Both the position numbers and the translations under genes were made by a program. DNA of 64,000 nucleotides, from assembly GCA_001939145.1 (NCBI GenBank), contig LSRX01000798.1:252065-316064 (forward strand), written 5' to 3'. The stretch is from Symbiodinium microadriaticum. Its lineage: Eukaryota > Sar > Dinophyceae > Suessiales > Symbiodiniaceae. The notes beneath the pieces are model-generated. The model made no database searches and was not told where the DNA came from. It saw nothing but the letters and a program-made list of their open reading frames with translations. Positions 57,173-64,000 of this stretch are shown here, one piece after another; positions within the stretch are counted from its first letter, which is position 1, and the number at the start of each line of letters is the position of its first letter.

Positions 57173-57481
57173 AGCAGCCGGGAATTCCTGAAACTCCAGC
57201 ATTATTCAGGGTTTAGGGTATTTAAGGCTTTAGGGTTTAGGGTTTGAGGCTTTAGGATTTAAGTGTTTAGGGTGCTTAAGGCTTTGGGTTCATGAAACTC
57301 TAAACCCTAAACCCGAAACTCTAGACCCAAACATCCCCAGAAACTCTAAGCCCTCACTCAGGCTCTTGCTTTGGGCCCTTCTCCGGGTCGGCGGCTAAGG
57401 GTTTCTTGGGATGTTGCGCTGTTTCGAGGCTGCGGTTCAGGCTCCGGCACTTTGCAAAGAAGTGTAGGGCTTAGGGCGTAG

Positions 57482-57590
57482 CCCTAAGGGTCCGTGTACC
57501 CAAACAGTGTATACTTTGGCCTTAAAGTAGTCCCTATATGTCTGATTTGGGGCCAAAGTAGATACTGTTTGGAAACATGGACCCTTAGGG
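57482..57590. mobile_element. Family C foldback element, copy C2 (109 bp)
   Basis: The inverted ends are about 38 bp: CCCTAAGGGTCCGTGTACCC and the near-complement of ...GGACCCTTAGGG. It is flanked by TAG at 57479-57481 and 57591-57593. Interior and length match C1. Confidence 0.85.
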
Positions 57591-57905
57591 TAGGGCCCCA
57601 AAACCTAAACCCTGAGCTCTGCTCCCCAAAACCCTGAACATTAAATCTGTTCGGGGCTTGCCAAGAAGCTTCGGCTTCAGGGGCGATGGGTCAACTCCTT
57701 TTTGGGGTTTAGGGCATAGGGCTTACGCCCAAAAACCCTTGATAATTCCATGTTTGAAGGTTCACAGTTAGATACAAGAATTTCTTGCACATGTATATGA
57801 GCGGCCACTAGCAGATAAATAAAGGTTCCTTTTATATCACACAGGCAGAAATGAGCACCAGGATTTGAAGGCCCAGTGGATTAAAGCTATAGCACCCTCT
57901 ATTAG

Positions 57906-58243
57906 GACAGAAAAAGGACAATCATGAGCACAAAATTTAGAACCAGAAAAAACACAATCAGGCGAACAACATTTAGCACCAGAAAATGCACAATCATGAG
58001 CACAAAACTTAGCGCCAGAAAAAACACAATCATAAGCACCAAATGTAGCACCAGAAAAAGCACAATCATGAGGACAAAACCAAAGCACGAGAAAATGCAA
58101 AATCCTGAGCACAAACTGTAGCACCAGGACAAAAGCACAATCATGAGCACAAAGTTTAGCACCAGAAAAGAACACAATCATGAGCACAAAATTGAGCACC
58201 AGAAAAAACAAAAATCATAAGCACAAAACTAAGCACCAGAAAA
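57906..58243. repeat. 36-bp minisatellite, about nine copies
   Basis: The unit is AGCACCAGAAAATGCACAAT plus CATGAGCACAAAACTT, 36-38 bp long, with substitutions. On the minus strand it reads as a 12-residue hydrophobic repeat (FLVLNFVLMIVF type) in more than one frame because unit length varies. I treat it as non-coding. Confidence 0.8.
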
Positions 58244-58293
58244 TTGCGGTGTTGCTGGCCGTTGCTGTTGTGCCTCTGGTTGTGTTGACTGTT

Positions 58294-58404
58294 ACTAAGG
58301 CCAGCGACATCTAAATAAGTGTACATTCGCTTCCACATATTAGCCTACACGATTACTATTCAAAACGCAGGTACCTCAGTATTCGGTGCTTTGGACCCTT
58401 GGGG
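58294..58404. mobile_element. Family C element, degenerate copy C5
   Basis: The interior (CTTCCACATATTAGCCTACA) aligns with that of C4 and the right end reads GGACCCTTGGGG. The left terminus has decayed to ACTAAGGCC. No target duplication remains. Confidence 0.45.
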
Positions 58405-58854
58405 CAGGATCAGGCCCGTTGCCGGATATCCCGCCGAGATACCTCCTCAGAGTGTAGGCTGTAAGGGCTTAGGGTTTGAGCTTCAGGGTTTAGGGGTTAA
58501 GGTTTAAGGTTTAGGGTTTATGATCTAAGCTTTAGGATTTAGGGTTCAGCCTGGGTTTCGGTTTCGGGGGTCAATCTATGGGATTTCATTCCTTCGGCCC
58601 TATAATTCCTTCGCCACAGACATCAAATCGCCCTTAACCGTTAACCCATGTAAACGCTGCAGACACTAAACCTTGCACCCTAAACGCTTACCCCCCTCCC
58701 CCCCCAAAAAAAACACAATACCTTTGAGTAGCCCTCATAATAAATCCAGGCATCTCACGACGCAGTTCCTGCAGCTCCTGCACGTGCTGGCCTCCAGCAA
58801 TGTTGTATTGCAGGTCTGCAGCGCTGGTTTCGTATTTTGCGATGATAAAGGTGA

Positions 58855-58961
58855 TACTGCTGATGATATAAATCCTGTGTTCCCCTATAAGGACCCTGAA
58901 CTATGGGAACTATGGTATATTCTCTATGATGGGTAATGCAGGATTTATATCATCAACCGTA
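58855..58961. mobile_element. Family B foldback element, copy B3 (107 bp)
   Basis: The left terminus is TACTGCTGATGATATAAATC and the right terminus ends TCATCAACCGTA. The centre contains GGACCCTGAACTATGGGAAC. It is about 20 kb from the other two copies. Confidence 0.7.
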
Positions 58962-59536
58962 GTACCTATACTGATACTTGGATCAAAACACTACACCGTG
59001 GGAGGCTTGGACAGGCTTGGACTTTAGCCTCAAGAGGTTTAAAGCTTGAACACAATGGCTTTTTGTAGGGACGACACAGACGTTTATGGGGTTATACGGC
59101 GCTGCCATGGGTTGCCTGAGCCCTATACCCGAACTCGTCACAAAAAAACTATGTCATCATGACAGGTCTTACGCCCTAAAGCCCTAAAGCCCTAAACCCT
59201 AAACCCCCAAACCCCTAAACCCCCAAAACCCAAAACCCGAAAACCCCAAAACCCAAAACCCCAAAACCCTAAACCGCGTCTTATGTGGACCTGACGACGC
59301 CAGAGCCTGTGGCGCAAAGTGTTGAATTTTCAGGGCTCAGGGGGGCCCCAGGTCCTGGGATACACAGCATTATGTAGACCAGGGTCTGGGCTTTAGGGTT
59401 TATAGGGGTTTAGGGTAGGTTATATTACAATTCGAAAAGCTAGGCTTTCTTATTAAAAAGCCTTGTTTAGAGGAAAACAATACTTCCCGAGCTACCCCTT
59501 TACGGGTCATGCCCGGCCGCACCCCGCACTAGAATA

Positions 59537-59683
59537 TTTAAAGGGGCCCTAAACCCTAAACCCCTAAACCCTAAACCCCTAAACCCCTAAACCCTAAACC
59601 CCTAAACGCCTAAACCCCTAAACCCTAAACCCTAAACCCTAAACCCCTAAACCCCTAAACCCCTAAACCCTTTAAAGGGACCC
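59537..59683. repeat. CCCTAAA/CCCCTAAA block between direct repeats
   Basis: About 120 bp of CCCTAAA and CCCCTAAA units is bounded by TTTAAAGGGGCCC (59537-59549) and TTTAAAGGGACCC (59671-59683), a 13-bp direct repeat with one mismatch. This looks like a target duplication or a repair junction around an inserted heptamer tract. Confidence 0.8.
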
Positions 59684-59767
59684 CGCATTTATAGCAGGCC
59701 GGCCCGGGGGCCGTGGGTCCTTGCTTTTTCAAAGAAGCAAAGTTGCTTGTAATGGAAATTCAACACG

Positions 59768-59846
59768 GGTTTGGGGTTTAGGGTTTAGGGTTTAAGGTTT
59801 AGGGTTTAGAGTTTGGGTTTAGGGTTTGGGGTTTAGGGTTTAGGGC
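59768..59846. repeat. TTTAGGG block
   Basis: About 80 bp of TTTAGGG units with TTTAAGG and TTTGGGG variants, opposite in sense to the block 100 bp upstream. Confidence 0.8.
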
Positions 59847-59997
59847 TGTTTGTTTTAAACAGAGTCCAAAGAGCCCGACTGAGCAGAAAGCAATTTTCTA
59901 CTACTGCGGCGCCCATGATCCATATTCACTAATCTAGTCCCAGGACTAGGAATGCATAGTAAAGAAGCTTGTTCAGTGGCTTCAAGCAAGTCAGGGT

Positions 59998-60101
59998 GCT
60001 AAACCCTGAACCCTAAACCCCAAACCCTAAACCCTGAATCCTAAACCCCTAAACCCTGAACCCTAAACCCCAAACCCGAAACCCCTAATAAACCCTAAAC
60101 C
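59998..60101. repeat. CCCTAAA block
   Basis: About 100 bp of CCCTAAA, CCCTGAA and CCCCAAA units. It is the third block within 600 bp, and orientation flips each time. Confidence 0.8.
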
Positions 60102-60202
60102 CAGTTACTGTCGGGCCTTATCGGGCTCCTCAGACTTGGTTTTTGGCGTCTGTAGTAGCGTCGCAGAAATTTTTCTTACACGCCCATCTTTAGGGCTTAT
60201 CT

Positions 60203-60304
60203 GGGGGTTTCCGAAAATGGGGGACCCTAATATAGTACCCTAAATAGTAGGATCCTTAGTATAAGGACCCCCAACTAAGGTAGCCCTAATTTTCGGAAAG
60301 CCCC
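60203..60304. mobile_element. Family D foldback element, copy D3 (102 bp)
   Basis: The ends are GGGGGTTTCCGAAAATGGGG and CTAATTTTCGGAAAGCCCC. The centre is TACCCTAAATAGTAGGATCC. It is flanked by ATCT at 60199-60202 and 60305-60308. Confidence 0.7.
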
Positions 60305-60981
60305 ATCTGGAACCCAAGTAACCTACCTGTTTCAGGAGCTATACTCTACCACCGTCATGTAGTTGGGAACCCCAAAATGCCAATACAGAAGGCTTCATGG
60401 GGCCCAGGTAGGGTTTCGGGATAGGAGTAGACAAACTCCAAACCCCACCCACACCATACTTATGACTCCGATTAACGTACCCATACCTGCCAAGTCTCCT
60501 GATCCTTCAAGTACCCTACAAAGGCCAGAAACCCGAAACCCCAAAATCCCCAAACCCCGAAACCCAGGGAGGAGCAGAATTCAAAATGTCCGGGGCCTAC
60601 CAGCTGCTGTAGGATCTGCATGAACCGCGGAGAAACGACATCCTGAGTTTTGGGTTCCCGGTGGTCCTAGTGTTGCATCTCAACATTGGCAGGATTTGGT
60701 GCTTTAGAGGTTTAGGATAGTTTAGGACAGAGGTTTCGGCTTGCTTTGTTGCTTTGTTGAGGAGTTGAGGTTGCCGAGCTTCAGTCTTCTTTTGACTACC
60801 CTTCTGTCGTTCTATCGTTGTTTTTGGGCTGGCAGACCATGGACGTTTTTGTTGAGGACTTTCGGCTTGTTCACGGCTTCTACAAGCTTTTTGTCTGCAT
60901 AGGCATCTGCTGTTTTTTTTCGGATTCACAGACCCTTAACCCTAAACCACAACACCGCCCTAAACCCTACTTGGGAAATCA

Positions 60982-61080
60982 GGGGACTTAGCAGGGTTAT
61001 AAGTTATAAGTACCTTCCATAGGCTTATGAGCACTTGTAAGTATGCTGACCTGTGCTCCCCACCCAACTACTAAGCCCCC
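60982..61080. mobile_element. Foldback element H, diverged copy H2 (99 bp)
   Basis: GGGGACTTAGCAGGGTTATA and CTACTAAGCCCCC form short inverted ends like those of H1, at the same length. The similarity is modest. Confidence 0.35.
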
Positions 61081-61445
61081 TTAAACCCTAAAAGCCGGAA
61101 CTTCTCTGAACCCTTCCTGATTTCCCTTTTATGTTTTCCTTATATAAGTCCGGTGATTCATGGTGTACCTGACCCTGCAAGAGCCATGACGACTTCAGCA
61201 AAGAAGTCTTGACAAAGGTAGGCTATCTGGGGTCCAGGTTGGGCTTGTAGGCCTTTAGGGATTCCAGGGCTAAGGGCACTTGGTCCATGAGCTCATGGCT
61301 TTGGGATTCTACTTGCACGCTCAGCTGTAGTGGGTCTTTCGGGTTGATGTGCGTTTTATAGAAGAATTATCCTGGTCGAAAGACTGCTTCCCACAGAAGA
61401 GAACTACGTTGGAGGGCTTAGGTGCATGGATCTTGCGCCCTAAAC

Positions 61446-61491
61446 CTTACTTGTAGCCGGAAAAGGGTAGGTCTTTCCGGTTACAGGTAAG
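61446..61491. other. Hairpin, 46 bp
   Basis: CTTACTTGTAGCCGGAAAA and TTTCCGGTTACAGGTAAG pair across a 9-base loop (GGGTAGGTC). No related sequence nearby defines its nature. Confidence 0.45.
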
Positions 61492-61765
61492 CCCTGAACA
61501 TGAACACAGCGGTGGTCATCGTTTGCCCCGCCTCGCTCTCGTCAAAGTTCATCTGCCGTACCGATCGGGCGTTGCCGCAAAAGCATCAAAGGTTCCAGGT
61601 TGGGTTTAAGGTTTCTGTGCTTGCGCCTACGGACCCGAAGCCCGATACCTGAAACCTATAGCCGAGGGATGAAGAATTACAGTGTTGGGGGCGGGACATC
61701 ATGAACCCAGATCCCCGATGTTCGCTGCCCGAAAGTCTCAAGCCAACTTACGCCTTGAACCCGGG

Positions 61766-61833
61766 GGCTCCAGTTACCTGAATAGCAGGCAACTAGCCAG
61801 ATACTCATACCTTTTTTCTAGGTAACTGGAGCC
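61766..61833. other. Inverted repeat, 68 bp
   Basis: GGCTCCAGTTACCT and AGGTAACTGGAGCC are perfect 14-base arms around a 40-base spacer. It may be a very short foldback element. Confidence 0.45.
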
Positions 61834-62140
61834 TGGGGAAAGCTTGCAAAGGCGTTGGGGACGGCTGGTTTTCTGCTGGGCTTCGGCACTTTGGAGTGAG
61901 GTTTCCCTTTTGGATCCAAGTTTCCGGGTCCCGTAAGCTGGCTAAGGTCGCTAAGCTGCGATCCGACAAAATTATAGACTATATTGTGGCATGCATTGTT
62001 ACAATATTGTATTGTATTCTGTTGCAATATGTTACGGGGTCTTGTGTAACTTATGCTGACCCGGTGCCCCTGTTCCGGATTTTTGCAAGCCCCTATCGAA
62101 GCAGCTGCAGCGACGGGCTGGATGCATATCAAGGCAGTCC

Positions 62141-62359
62141 ATGAAACTTGCAGTAGATGTTCCGAAGCTTGCCCTAAACTCTGAAACAAAAATCGACGTA
62201 CCAGTGCAGGAAAAAACTCCTGAGCTACTTCAGTTGCAGTCCGGAGGCATTAAGACATCAAGGAGACTTCTCGGAATAATTGCAGCCAAAGAAGATTTTG
62301 TGCTCAAAGGTTCATCCGCTGGCCCGGAAACTCCAAACCCTGAGTCCTGCAACTCTTGA
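62141..62359 (+). other. Short ATG-initiated open frame, 72 codons
   Basis: An ATG at 62141 opens 72 codons (MKLAVDVPKLALNSETK...QLQSGGIKTSRRLLGI...) with no simple repeat and a soluble, mixed composition. No domain is recognised and the end of the frame runs into heptamer-like sequence (CCAAACCCTGAG). It may be a fragment or chance. Confidence 0.15.
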
Positions 62360-62611
62360 ACATGGAGCCTAAGTAGGGGCCGTAATATTTAGACTGAGGG
62401 TTTTGGGGTATATTATGCTAGAATGATTATAATAAGGCACCCCCCAAAGTAGTACGCTGTTGCCGGGTTCCCTCATCAAATTTTCAATGATCTGAAACCC
62501 TAAACCCTAAACCGTTTCTGATACTTGCTTCTAGACCCCCAGGTTCAGAACCCGACCTGCTAAACAACCCAAACCCCAAAACCTAACCCGTAACCCTACC
62601 CTTGAAGCCTT

Positions 62612-62711
62612 CCCCAAGGGTCCTAAGTACCTACAAAGTAGAAACTAGGGGGCCGATAGTAGGAATTACTACTATGGGTGAGATATTTCATGCCCATAAA
62701 GGACACAAGGG
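62612..62711. mobile_element. Family C-like element C6 (100 bp)
   Basis: The left end CCCCAAGGGTCCTAAGTACC matches the family; the right end is degenerate (GGACACAAGGG). It is flanked by CTT at 62609-62611 and 62712-62714, again 3 bp. Confidence 0.4.
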
Positions 62712-64000
62712 CTTTTGAAAAGCTCCAGTCTGAGAAACAAAGGGTTTGAGGTTTAGGCCACCATATAGCTACTTCAAGTCCAACCATCTCAGCTCTTCAG
62801 TCATGTTGAAATCAGGCCCGCCGACAGCTTCGCAAGCATTCATAGCAGGTAGAAGATATGCGAGAACACAGTGAAACCCCAAACCCTAAACCAAAAACTG
62901 GTGCATGAACCCAGGCAGTGACCTAGTTGGTTAAACTGCGTCGCATCAGCGCTTTGATAATCAGGAAAGCGTTTGCTTCTGTCGTTGAAGTTTATAAACC
63001 CAACAAACCCAATAATTACAGTAATACCCTCAACAATACAACCCTAGACCCCCGAAGCCCTGCACCCTTGCCCTAGACCCTGAAACTGAATCCCTACCCG
63101 TTCTTGCTTCTTCTTTTTCTCCGTGACGACTTTGGCCAGGCGTATCATCTCTTCTTGGACTTGTGCACCTTCACCAGAGGCGGAGAGACATCATGTAGCA
63201 TGATTAGAATAAGGTCTGAAGAGGATTCGTTCACATGTCTTACAAGAATCAGGGAATTCGGGCTTGTGGTTTAAGGTACGATTGTTACCAAATCACTAGA
63301 ATGAGGTGCATTCTGGAATAATATAGGACCCATAGGACGATACTATCCTTAACTATTTATTCAGACCTCGATGTTATGGTTTGGCCCCTTTTTAGGTTCG
63401 GGTCCATCTCGGGTGCATTCGATTTGCACATGTCATCCTTCTGCTAGAGCCAGGGTTCAGGGCTCTGGAGCTTTGGTTTGGGGATTATTTCCGGGATTAG
63501 GTCTTCGGCTGTTACAGGCTAAGGGCTTGGGTGTGCACCCTGACTTAATAACTTCGGGTCCTAGAACTATAAACCCCAAGATCCCTGAAGCCACAGCGAG
63601 CAGCTCCCACCTTTGAACCCATGATCCCAAACGCAGAACTAGCACGAACCTTGGAGAATATGTTGCGAATGAATCCTGCCAAAAACAGACTATGGAGCCT
63701 CGTTGGCAACAGATACTGTCCCCTCTTCTCAGTGCGGTCAAACTGAAATTCAGACGCACGGTGCCCACTCAAGCTTTCATGGGCAGTGCAATTACCAAGA
63801 GAACTATTGCTGTTTCCTTCTGGCCGCGAATGCTGCATCGCCGCATGCTGGCCAATTTGGCAAAGGCTGACAAGATAACATTGGCGTTTTCTGTGTTCTG
63901 CAGCTCTGTCTTTGAAGTCCAAAAGTGCATCGAGAAATAATATGGGAATGCATACCACGCCGTGCAGAAAACTTGGGGTCTAAATGACAAGCGATTCAGG

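Larger units (their letters stand above)
61100..64000. other. Intergenic with hairpins and unassigned frames
   Basis: Two hairpins, element C6 and little heptamer sequence. 63545-63990 is heptamer-free with 70-137-codon frames on both strands (minus strand: ENANVILSAFAKLASMRRC); it may hold part of a gene running off the window, unassigned. Confidence 0.4.

Noticed and set aside
57837..58211. 124- and 91-codon hydrophobic open frames as membrane proteins
   Set aside because: They are two frames of the same 36-bp minisatellite, and unit-length variation breaks any single frame.
62918..62975. A-box-like TGACCTAGTTGGTTAA suggesting a tRNA gene
   Set aside because: The first box fits well but no B box or pairing T arm follows at tRNA distance.
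1..64000. CRISPR array
   Set aside because: Regular repeats here are telomere heptamers, microsatellites and minisatellites without unique spacers of constant length, and the genome is eukaryotic.
1..64000. Relic dinoflagellate spliced-leader sequences upstream of genes
   Set aside because: I looked for CCATTTTGGCTCAAG and its complement and did not see it.

Overview
This looks like nuclear DNA from a eukaryote, most likely a core dinoflagellate of the Symbiodiniaceae/Suessiales type. That is an inference from two things. First, plant/alveolate-type telomere heptamers (TTTAGGG/CCCTAAA) are scattered through almost the whole window. Second, the one convincing gene has a ubiquitin-like N-terminus followed by near-identical ankyrin repeats, an architecture I associate with dinoflagellate proteins. 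No bacterial-style operon, rRNA or complete tRNA is visible. The window is very gene-poor, and most short open frames look like chance products of simple repeats.

Layout. 1-10.5 kb: intergenic DNA with short telomere-like blocks, CTG-type and TA/ACAT microsatellites, and the first foldback elements. 10.5-11.2 kb: a unique segment. 11.2-13.65 kb: an abrupt, strongly AT-rich island without telomere heptamers that carries a degenerate internal repeat. 13.7-26.4 kb: telomere-like blocks, including a 28-bp higher-order array, and a 91-bp exact duplication ending at a single unknown base (18680). 26.5-27.0 kb (+) and 28.1-29.1 kb (-): two coding-like but interrupted stretches, probably decayed genes or unrecognised exons. 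29-35 kb: intergenic, with a large CCCTAAA-to-TTTAGGG inverted block (33.7-34.4 kb) and an assembly gap (35195-35706). 36-53 kb: dense in small inverted-repeat elements and telomere-like blocks. 53.5-54.8 kb (-): the Ubl-ankyrin gene with one 95-nt intron. 55-64 kb: more foldback elements, a 36-bp minisatellite and telomere-like blocks.

The strongest pattern is a collection of very short (about 80-110 bp) non-coding elements with long terminal inverted repeats. They fall into at least six multi-copy families (A-F here). Family C is the clearest: three copies are exactly 109 bp, start with CCCTWAGGGTCC, and are each flanked by a different 3-bp target duplication. A fourth, shorter copy is also flanked by a 3-bp duplication. 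Family D shows 4-bp duplications and families A and B always sit on TA. None encodes a transposase, so they resemble MITEs, or the introner-like elements described in dinoflagellates, mobilised in trans. They share the intergenic space with telomere heptamer blocks, one of which lies inside an element and another between short direct repeats. This suggests two interacting processes: small-element transposition and heptamer insertion or expansion.
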